Shown here: positions 1 to 4,871 of the stretch, in pieces | Layout: the number at the start of each line of letters is the position of its first letter | How positions within the stretch are numbered: position 1 is the first letter of the stretch | Origin: JBBRMY01 sp038230595 | Lineage (GTDB): Bacteria; Bacteroidota; Ignavibacteria; Tepidaquicellales; Tepidaquicellaceae | Length of the DNA: 5,766 bases | Direction: 5' to 3' | Assembly: GCA_038230595.1 (NCBI GenBank) | Contig: JBBRMY010000156.1 | Coordinates: forward strand, 1-5,766 | The notes under the pieces: model-generated | The model's database searches: none | Seen by the model: the letters and a program-made list of their open reading frames with translations, nothing else | What the model was told of the DNA's origin: nothing | Made by a program: the position numbers and the translations under genes

Positions 1-900
1 GGCTTACAGGCAGTGGCATGCGGTAAGAATGGATATGTTTATGTTGGTACCAACGGACAGGGAATTTACTGGAGTACTGATTTCGGAGTTACGTTTTCTC
101 CATCGGGTTTAGCATCGATGCAGGTAGTATCACTGCTTGCTGATAAGAATAATTCTGCAATAATTTATGCAGGGACAACACAAACAAATAACGGAATATA
201 CCGTTCAACTGATTACGGCGTTACTTTCTCGGCAAATCTAGATCCCGCAAAAAATATTTTCGGATTTGCTAAAGCAAACAATTCAACTCTACTTGCCATA
301 AGTACAACTTCTCCGGGACCCGTTGAAAGATCAACTGACAACGGACTAACGTGGGGCACAAGTTCTTCAGGATATATTGCAAGAGGTATCGATGCAGTTT
401 CTCCAATTTTTGTATTTACAGCAGGAAATGGAGGAGTATTTATGTCAAACAATTCCGGAAGCAGCTTTACAAATTTTGGTATCACAGTAAGCTCAAATGC
501 AGTGATATATAATGCTTCCAACTCGAGAGTTCTTGCAGGTGTAACCGGCTCATCAAATGGCGGTGTATGGTGGACATCCTTTGTACCGACGGCAATAAAC
601 CCAGTAGGAGTCGAAGTACCATCTTCATTTTCTTTGTATCAGAATTTTCCGAACCCTTTCAACCCGACGACAAAAATAAAATTCGCTTTGCAAAACGCTG
701 GGACAGGTCGCGACCAGTCAGTACAGTTAATAATTTATGATGGAATAGGAAGAGAAGTTGAAAAATGGGATAATGAAAATTTATCAGCAGGTGTTTATGA
801 AGTGAACTGGAATGCAGAGAGGTATGCTGGCGGGATTTATTTTTATAAGTTAACGACGGGAGATTTTTCTGAGGTGAGAAAAATGGTATTGGTAAAATAA
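1..900 (+). CDS. Secreted Asp-box/BNR-repeat protein with C-terminal T9SS sorting domain (5' partial)
   Basis: The reading frame is open from base 1 and ends at TAA 898-900, so the gene starts upstream of the window; 299 codons are visible. Four Asp-box-like motifs lie at codons 25-32 (STDFGVTF), 69-76 (STDYGVTF), 111-118 (STDNGLTW) and, degenerate, 149-156 (SNNSGSSF). Their spacing of about 40 residues is that of successive beta-propeller blades, as in BNR/sortilin/photosynthesis-stability-factor-like folds. From about codon 207 to the end is a type A T9SS sorting domain: FSLYQNFPNPFNPTT, then IIYDGIGREVE, an 'AGVYEVNWNA' strand, 'GGIYFYKL' and the terminal 'RKMVLVK'. In this family the domain directs export across the outer membrane and is normally removed or modified at the surface. 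The protein is therefore probably extracellular or surface-attached. Its ligand or enzymatic activity is unknown; Asp-boxes alone do not make it a sialidase. No terminator hairpin follows the stop. Confidence 0.9.
   Translation, partial: GLQAVACGKNGYVYVGTNGQGIYWSTDFGVTFSPSGLASMQVVSLLADKNNSAIIYAGTTQTNNGIYRSTDYGVTFSANLDPAKNIFGFAKANNSTLLAISTTSPGPVERSTDNGLTWGTSSSGYIARGIDAVSPIFVFTAGNGGVFMSNNSGSSFTNFGITVSSNAVIYNASNSRVLAGVTGSSNGGVWWTSFVPTAINPVGVEVPSSFSLYQNFPNPFNPTTKIKFALQNAGTGRDQSVQLIIYDGIGREVEKWDNENLSAGVYEVNWNAERYAGGIYFYKLTTGDFSEVRKMVLVK
702..719. repeat. GC-rich near-palindrome inside the sorting-domain coding sequence
   Basis: GGTCGCGACC (706-715) is a perfect 10-bp palindrome. It extends to GAC-A-GGTCGCGACC-A-GTC with one A/A mismatch on each side of the core. 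It stands out in an AT-rich gene and encodes the loop residues GTGRDQS between two strands of the T9SS domain, where comparable domains usually have a shorter turn. It may be an in-frame insertion of a dispersed palindromic repeat; other copies cannot be seen in this window. Confidence 0.5.
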
Positions 901-1026
901 TTTTTTTGGTGTAAAATTTTCGCGCATTATTAGCTACATAAAGCTTAAGAAAAATGTTCGACTCCTACGGAGTTCAGAGATAATTGAAATTCATATTACA
1001 AATAAACTTAATTTACAAAATCTAAC
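901..1026. other. AT-rich intergenic spacer with one short hairpin
   Basis: This spacer between the propeller gene and the mobile element has no open frame of note and no intrinsic terminator. The only clear structure is ACTCC-TAC-GGAGT at 961-973, a perfect 5-bp stem with a 3-nt loop that a G/T pair can extend by one. It is not followed by a T run, so it is unlikely to be a terminator. It may be a decayed copy of an intergenic palindromic repeat. Confidence 0.4.
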
Positions 1027-1094
1027 AACCTTATTAAGCTTTTAAACCTTAGTAGAAAGTAAACAAAAAAAACAAACCTTATTACCTTATTTAA
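1027..1094. repeat. Left terminal inverted repeat with four octamers
   Basis: This is the reverse complement of the right ends. Two blocks are strongly conserved: 1027-1054 (one mismatch to the complement of about 1583-1610, T versus A at 1036) and 1075-1093, which is exact over 19 bases. Between them lies a less conserved A-rich spacer. It contains four octamers: ACCTTATT at 1028-1035, ACCTTAGT at 1046-1053, and the tandem pair ACCTTATT at 1076-1083 and 1084-1091. The transposase ATG lies 12 bp inside it, so the repeat probably also contains the promoter of the gene. Confidence 0.8.
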
Positions 1095-1105
1095 TCTTTA
1101 AATAA

Positions 1106-1549
1106 ATGCGAATAGAATTTAATAACATTTATACACACTATGTCATAACTACTTTACATAGGCAGCAAGTTATTCCGGAAAAAAGTAGGGTTAGAATTGA
1201 AAAATATATAACGGGGGTAGTTAAAAATAACTATTCAAAATTATATGCTATCTATATTAATCCTGAACATGCGCATTTACTGGTATCCAGATATCCAAAA
1301 ATCTCAGACGAAGAACTTATAACTACTGTTGCAGAATGCTCAAAGAAATTTATCAATGAAAATAAACTTATTCAGGGGGGTTTTGATTGGCAGGAAACCT
1401 GTGCCGCATTTTCTGTATCAAAAGGGGATGTAGATAAAGTTTGCAAATATATTTTAAACCAATCGGAACATCATAAGAAGGTAACTTTTCAGGAAGAGTA
1501 TGAAAAGTTTATGAAATTTTATCAAAAAACTCTTAAGTGGGATAAATAA
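1106..1549 (+). CDS. IS200/RAYT-like Y1 HUH transposase
   Basis: This 147-residue protein has the size and motif order of the Y1 transposase family (Transposase_17/IS200-like), which cuts and rejoins single-stranded DNA through a phosphotyrosine link. The metal-binding HUH motif is H55-A-H57 in 'NPEHAHLLVS'. The catalytic tyrosine is Y115 in 'KYILNQ', with Q119 four residues later as in IS608 TnpA (Y127/Q131). The flanking signatures FDWQE (93-97), AFSVS (101-105) and EHHKK..F.EEY (121-132) match the Bacteroidota branch of the family. The segment between FDWQE and AFS is TCA here, where GYG is common, so this is a divergent member. All catalytic residues are present, so activity is possible. 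The start is ATG with no Shine-Dalgarno sequence. The last codons and the TAA lie inside the right inverted repeat. Confidence 0.9.
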   Translation: MRIEFNNIYTHYVITTLHRQQVIPEKSRVRIEKYITGVVKNNYSKLYAIYINPEHAHLLVSRYPKISDEELITTVAECSKKFINENKLIQGGFDWQETCAAFSVSKGDVDKVCKYILNQSEHHKKVTFQEEYEKFMKFYQKTLKWDK

Positions 1550-1615
1550 GGTAATAAGGTTGGATTTTTTTAAGTTTTTTTGTACTAAGGTTTAAAAGCT
1601 AAATAAGGTTTTTTG
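1541..1615. repeat. Right terminal inverted repeat, first copy
   Basis: This is the complement of the left end and a direct repeat of 1671-1745 at a fixed 130-bp offset; I count 68 of 75 identical positions by eye, with the differences concentrated in the T-rich middle (1563-1574). It contains AATAAGGT at 1545-1552, 1553-1560 and 1602-1609, and ACTAAGGT at 1584-1591. Measured from the outer edge, their spacing mirrors the left end to within one base. The transposase stop codon (1547-1549) lies inside the innermost octamer. Confidence 0.85.
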
Positions 1616-1634
1616 GGGTTTTTAGTTAAAATTA

Positions 1635-1745
1635 GAAAAGTTTTGAATTTTCAAAAAAACTCTGATGTATGATAAATAAGGTAATAAGGTTGAATCTTTT
1701 ATGTTTTTTTTGTACTAAGGTTTAAATGCTAAATAAGGTTTTTTG
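1635..1745. repeat. Duplicated transposase 3' end plus second right inverted repeat
   Basis: This segment repeats 1502-1615. It begins with a decayed copy of the end of the transposase gene: 1635-1670 aligns with 1502-1540 after about three single- or two-base gaps, keeping blocks such as GAAAAGTTT and CAAAAAACTCT. From 1671 it continues ungapped as a second right end with octamers at 1675-1682, 1683-1690, 1714-1721 and 1732-1739. The coding part no longer reads as the transposase, so it is a remnant. Bases 1616-1634 between the copies are T-rich filler. Confidence 0.8.
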
Positions 1746-1849
1746 TTTATGTGATAGTAATAAAAATTTTCGCATAAATAGTGATAACTTTTATCTCTGG
1801 ATTTCAGCCTGTTTATTTTTTAACCTTTCGTTTTTAACTTTAACAATTA
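1746..1849. other. Convergent spacer, no clear feature
   Basis: This AT-rich spacer separates the mobile element from the minus-strand oxidoreductase. The only dyad I see is GATAA-CTT-TTATC at 1783-1795, which is AT-only apart from its closing pair and has no adjacent U-run. I do not call a terminator for the oxidoreductase gene here. Confidence 0.35.
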
Positions 1850-3448
1850 TTACAACTCCACTTTCTCAAGATCCGTTAACGCAGGTCCGTTTATAACTTT
1901 GCCTAAGGCTGTAAATCTTGAGCCGTGACACGGACAATCAAATGTGCTTTCTGCTTCGTTCCAATGAACGATGCATTTTATGTGTGGGCAGACTGCAGTG
2001 AAAGTATGGACAACATTTTCTTTATCTTTGTAGACTGCATATTTGTTTAGTCCATGACTGATAATGCCGCCTTCCCCTGCTTTTAAATCTTTTCCTGAGG
2101 CAACATCTCCAGGCTTAACATAATCAAGCATCTGCTTTGCAACGTTCAGGCCTCCTGAAATATAATCGGTAATCATGCTGACCGGCGGCTTTCTTGACGG
2201 ATCATAGATCTTGCTCCATGAATTTTCTCTTTCACTGATCAGATCAGTCAGAAGCATTCCTGCAATCGTTCCGTGTGTCATACCGTTACCGGAATCACCT
2301 GTTACTATATAAATATTATCATCACCGGGATTTTTACCTATGTAAGCAAGACAATCCACAGGCTCTAAAACCTGACCGGACCATTTATATATAACATTTT
2401 CTGAATCGGGAAAATGCTTTCGTGTCCACTGAGATAAATTTGTAAATCTGTCTTCCGCTGCATGATCAGTATCAGGATATTTTTCCTCTTCATCATCCTG
2501 CTGCCCGGTCTTATGATCTTCACCTCCAACGATCAGTAGATCAAACTCATTATCGAAGTTCTGAAGCCTTACATAATGATATGGGATCGATTCCCACTTT
2601 GAATCCTGATCGCCTGTATCCCACCATAAAGCTTTTGGTAAAGTATCTTTTTTTATTTTAACTCCAATTACATACGTCCTATAAGCCGCTTGCTTTGTAT
2701 GCATAGCAAACGTATCGTTTACCGGGCTGTTAGTTGCAACGACTATCGAAGAACATGTTATTGTATTACCATCTGAAGTTACTATCTTTCCTTCGACTAT
2801 TTCTTTTGCATGAGTATCAGTGTATATCTTACCGCCCATCCGGGTTATAGCATCACAAAGTCCTTTAAGATATTTTAGGATATGGAACTGAGCCTGGTCA
2901 GGAAATTCAATGCATGGACTTTCAATATTTTTTATCGAAGGAGTTTCATCATGCCATAGAGTTTTGAGCCCCGCTTTGTGAGTAACATTATATTCATCTC
3001 TTAATTCTTTTTTATTATCTGTAGGATCTAAAAACAAATATCCGCTTAACTTTTGGAAATCACATTCAATTTTTTCGGCTTTAATGATCTCCTCAACTTT
3101 ATTTATTGCTGCTGTATGACTTTCAGCTGAAAGCCTTGCTCCTTCCAATCCGAATAATTCAGAAATCTTAGAATAACCATCATCAAGCGCATTTGATATC
3201 TGAGCGGTAGTTCTGCCTGATTCACCACTGCCAATGTTTCCATCTTCGATAAGGATAACTTTTTTCCCTTCTTTGCAAAGACAGTATGCTGTGGTAAGAC
3301 CTGAAATTCCTCCGCCTACAATTGCAATTTCTGTTTCAATATCGGTATTTAGCTTTTCATAAATGATCGGTTGAGAACTATCTATCCAATAGCTGATGGT
3401 ATTTCCTGAAGTTTTATCTTCGGGATGTAATGCTTTATTTTTCTTCAT
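1850..3448 (-). CDS. FAD-dependent oxidoreductase with C-terminal Rieske [2Fe-2S] domain (YhfW-like)
   Basis: The 532-residue protein joins an N-terminal D-amino-acid-oxidase/DadA-type flavoprotein (about 38-405) to a Rieske domain (about 445-532). The FAD dinucleotide fold is IAIVGGGISG (41-50, G45/G47/G50), with E68 ending the second strand to hold the ribose, followed by SGESGRTTAQ (74-83). A second FAD contact region is IYIVTGDSGNGMTHG (379-393). The Rieske motif is C487-P-H489, 15 residues, then C505-P-C-H508; C492 and C507 are placed like the extra disulfide pair of bc1-type Rieske proteins (CPHIKC and CPCHGS). The layout and length resemble Bacillus subtilis YhfW. No signal peptide or membrane segment is seen, so it is probably cytoplasmic. 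It likely oxidises an amine or amino acid and passes electrons from FAD to the cluster; the substrate is unknown. The ATG at 3446-3448 has no Shine-Dalgarno sequence. It is transcribed divergently from ald. Confidence 0.9.
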   Translation of the reverse strand: MKKNKALHPEDKTSGNTISYWIDSSQPIIYEKLNTDIETEIAIVGGGISGLTTAYCLCKEGKKVILIEDGNIGSGESGRTTAQISNALDDGYSKISELFGLEGARLSAESHTAAINKVEEIIKAEKIECDFQKLSGYLFLDPTDNKKELRDEYNVTHKAGLKTLWHDETPSIKNIESPCIEFPDQAQFHILKYLKGLCDAITRMGGKIYTDTHAKEIVEGKIVTSDGNTITCSSIVVATNSPVNDTFAMHTKQAAYRTYVIGVKIKKDTLPKALWWDTGDQDSKWESIPYHYVRLQNFDNEFDLLIVGGEDHKTGQQDDEEEKYPDTDHAAEDRFTNLSQWTRKHFPDSENVIYKWSGQVLEPVDCLAYIGKNPGDDNIYIVTGDSGNGMTHGTIAGMLLTDLISERENSWSKIYDPSRKPPVSMITDYISGGLNVAKQMLDYVKPGDVASGKDLKAGEGGIISHGLNKYAVYKDKENVVHTFTAVCPHIKCIVHWNEAESTFDCPCHGSRFTALGKVINGPALTDLEKVEL

Positions 3449-3466
3449 ATATGGATAACTGTTTTA

Positions 3467-3485
3467 TCGGGATAGGAATTCCCGA
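3467..3485. repeat. Inverted repeat TCGGGA/TCCCGA
   Basis: TCGGGA (3467-3472) and TCCCGA (3480-3485) form a 6-bp stem around a 7-nt loop. TTTT (3462-3465) and AAAA (3486-3489) can extend it past a one-base bulge. It lies just upstream of the minus-strand start, so it would be in the 5' leader of the oxidoreductase mRNA. It could be a leader hairpin or a dispersed intergenic repeat. Confidence 0.45.
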
Positions 3486-3510
3486 AAAAGTTAATTGTAG
3501 CTGTTGGGGT

Positions 3511-3530
3511 CGTTCAGATAAATCTGAATG
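3511..3530. promoter_or_regulatory. Dyad TTCAGAT-AA-ATCTGAA, candidate operator
   Basis: TTCAGAT (3513-3519) and ATCTGAA (3522-3528) are perfect inverted arms separated by AA; a G/T and a C/G pair could extend them. A 2-base gap is too tight for an RNA loop without opening a pair, so a dimeric protein site on DNA is at least as plausible. It overlaps the weak -35 candidate of the minus-strand gene. The CAG...CTG outline recalls Lrp-type sites, but the spacing (6 rather than 9 bases between these triplets) does not fit the Lrp consensus. Confidence 0.35.
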
Positions 3531-3554
3531 GCTGTTGGTGAAAACACCAACAGC
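3531..3554. repeat. Perfect 10-bp stem-loop GCTGTTGGTG-AAAA-CACCAACAGC
   Basis: The arms 3531-3540 and 3545-3554 are perfectly complementary with an AAAA loop. Downstream is GGCGAGGCAGG rather than a T run, so on the plus strand it is not a standard terminator; on the minus strand it is followed by CATTCAG, also without a U-run. It is the most stable structure between the two genes and would lie in the ald leader only if that transcript starts upstream of 3531. Confidence 0.6.
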
Positions 3555-3640
3555 GGCGAGGCAGGTTTTCTGAATTGAATAAGGGCTCTGAAAAAATTAT
3601 CTTTAAGGCTAATCAAGAAAATTTAAACTCCCATATTAAT

Positions 3641-4762
3641 ATGAAAATAGGCGTTCCTAAAGAGATCAAAACCAATGAGAACAGAGTAGCATTAACGCCT
3701 GTTGGCGCAGAAGTTCTTGTAAACCACGGACATAAAGTTTTTGTACAGACTAGAGGTGGAGAAGGCAGCGGTTTTTCCGATGCAGACTATAAAAAAGCAG
3801 GAGCAAAAATATTAAAAACAGCCAGAGAAATATTTTCAACGGCTGATATGATCATGAAAGTTAAGGAGCCTATAAAGCAGGAATATAATCTTATTAAAAA
3901 AGGTCAGATAGTTTTTACATATTTTCACTTTGCTTCTTCAAAGCCGCTCACTGATGCAATGATGAAGAATAAATGTATCGCAATTGCTTATGAAACAGTT
4001 CAGAAAAAAGACGGATCATTACCGTTATTAATTCCTATGTCTGAAGTTGCAGGAAGAATGGCACCTCAGGAAGGCGCTAAATATCTTGAGAAGACAATGG
4101 GCGGAAGAGGAGTTCTTTTAGGCGGTGTACCGGGAACGGAACCTGCTAACGTAGTAGTGCTTGGAGGCGGTATCGTAGGAACAAATGCTGCAAAGATAGC
4201 AGCAGGTTTCGGAGCTAAAGTTACTATCATGGATAACAATCTTTACAGATTAAGATATTTGGATGATGTAATGCCGAAAAATTGTACAACTATGATGAGC
4301 AATCCGCATAATATTCGCGAAGCTATTAAGACTGCAGACCTTGTTATCGGAGCAGTACTTATTCCGGGAGCAAAGGCACCGCATCTTATTACAAGAGATA
4401 TGCTGAAGCTAATGAAAGAAGGCTCGGTTGTTGTTGACGTTTCTGTTGACCAGGGTGGCTGCATAGAAACATGCAAACCAACTACTCATGAGAATCCGAC
4501 TTATGTTGTTGACGGTGTACTTCACTACTGCGTTGCAAATATGCCGGGTGCTGTACCTTTTACTTCCACCTTAGGCTTAACTAATGCAACGTTACCTTAT
4601 GCTGTTGAAATAGCAAACAAGGGATGGCTGGAAGCTGTAAGATCAAATGAAGAAATAAAATTAGGTCTTAACATGCATGACGGGATTATTACTTATAAAG
4701 GCGTAGCTGAAGCATTTGAATATGATCACACAGATGTGGATACGATACTTACAAGATTATAA
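3641..4762 (+). CDS. ald: L-alanine dehydrogenase
   Basis: This enzyme catalyses NAD-dependent oxidative deamination of L-alanine to pyruvate and ammonium, and the reverse (EC 1.4.1.1), normally as a cytoplasmic hexamer. The 373 residues match the usual length of about 371. All key residues known from the Mycobacterium tuberculosis and Phormidium enzymes are at the same numbers: R15 and K75 (substrate binding), H96 (catalysis) and D270 (catalysis), plus D198 for the NAD ribose. The Rossmann motif is VVVLGGGIVG (171-180, G175/G177/G180). The N-terminus MKIGVPKEIKTNENRVALTP is the classical family start, so I chose ATG 3641; a TTG at 3575 would add 22 residues unlike the family. There is no Shine-Dalgarno sequence. 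The gene is divergent from the YhfW-like oxidoreductase and ends 25 bp before a strong terminator, which suggests a single-gene transcript. Confidence 0.97.
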   Translation: MKIGVPKEIKTNENRVALTPVGAEVLVNHGHKVFVQTRGGEGSGFSDADYKKAGAKILKTAREIFSTADMIMKVKEPIKQEYNLIKKGQIVFTYFHFASSKPLTDAMMKNKCIAIAYETVQKKDGSLPLLIPMSEVAGRMAPQEGAKYLEKTMGGRGVLLGGVPGTEPANVVVLGGGIVGTNAAKIAAGFGAKVTIMDNNLYRLRYLDDVMPKNCTTMMSNPHNIREAIKTADLVIGAVLIPGAKAPHLITRDMLKLMKEGSVVVDVSVDQGGCIETCKPTTHENPTYVVDGVLHYCVANMPGAVPFTSTLGLTNATLPYAVEIANKGWLEAVRSNEEIKLGLNMHDGIITYKGVAEAFEYDHTDVDTILTRL

Positions 4763-4787
4763 AAAGAAATAATATTAGTGTGCATTT

Positions 4788-4811
4788 AAAAGCCCGGACA
4801 GCCGGGCTTTT
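4788..4811 (+). terminator. Rho-independent terminator after ald
   Basis: AAAAGCCCGG (4788-4797), loop ACAG (4798-4801) and CCGGGCTTTT (4802-4811) form a perfect stem whose GC core is AGCCCGG/CCGGGCT followed by four T. The complement also has a T-flanked stem, so it could work in both directions, but only ald ends here. It separates ald from the next gene, which starts 61 bp further on. Confidence 0.9.
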
Positions 4812-4871
4812 GTGCTTATATAACTTTATATATTCAACTATTACCCTTATTTTTTAATCATATATTAAATT

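Larger units (their letters stand above)
1027..1745 (+). mobile_element. IS200/RAYT-like element with long inverted repeats and a duplicated right end
   Basis: A single Y1 (HUH) transposase gene sits between a left repeat (1027-1094) and two right repeats (1541-1615 and 1671-1745) that are its reverse complement. The left end starts AACCTTATT and the right copies end AATAAGGTT, so the outer borders match. The smallest plausible element is about 1027-1611; the second right end makes it 1027-1745. No tnpB/IscB-type accessory gene is present. Classical IS200/IS605 elements have subterminal hairpins rather than long inverted repeats, while RAYT genes are flanked by inverted REP palindromes, so this arrangement is closer to the latter. 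Exact borders and target site cannot be fixed from one copy. Confidence 0.75.
3449..3640. promoter_or_regulatory. Divergent intergenic region with three inverted repeats
   Basis: This region must hold the promoters of both the oxidoreductase (minus) and ald (plus). Weak candidates are: for the minus strand, TACAAT (complement of 3494-3499) with TTTATC 17 bp upstream; for the plus strand, TTGAAT (3575-3580), a 16-bp gap and TTATCT (3597-3602). Neither is strong. Three dyads are listed separately. GCTGTTGG occurs at 3500-3507 and 3531-3538, and both can pair with CCAACAGC at 3547-3554, so a transcript through the region could adopt two exclusive folds. I recognise no known riboswitch class. Confidence 0.5.

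Noticed and set aside
213..521. Minus-strand open frame of 102 codons
   Set aside because: Lies fully inside the T9SS propeller gene in another frame and has no recognisable domain.
961..979. Similarity of ACTCCTACGG to the conserved 16S rRNA primer site near position 340
   Set aside because: The match stops after ACTCCTACGG; the following bases are not rRNA and form a short palindrome instead.
1375..1384. G6T4 run in the transposase gene as a phase-variation site or frameshift
   Set aside because: The frame is intact across it and the run is too short to argue for programmed slippage.
1027..1745. Repeat cluster as a CRISPR array
   Set aside because: The repeats are inverted, unevenly spaced and part of transposon ends; there are no regular spacers or cas genes.
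913..1773. AAAATTTTCGC at 913-923 and 1763-1773 on either side of the mobile element, as a possible target duplication
   Set aside because: The copies lie 103 and 17 bp from the repeat edges, the sequence is simple and AT-rich, and Y1 transposases do not make target duplications.
3575..3640. TTG start giving ald 22 extra residues
   Set aside because: The extension resembles no alanine dehydrogenase, and starting at 3641 puts R15, K75, H96 and D270 at their standard numbers.
4243..4476. Minus-strand open frame of 77 codons
   Set aside because: Shadow of the well-supported ald gene.
4841..4859. TTACCCTTATT before kynA, similar to the element's octamers
   Set aside because: One isolated inexact copy in AT-rich sequence, without the paired array or spacing.
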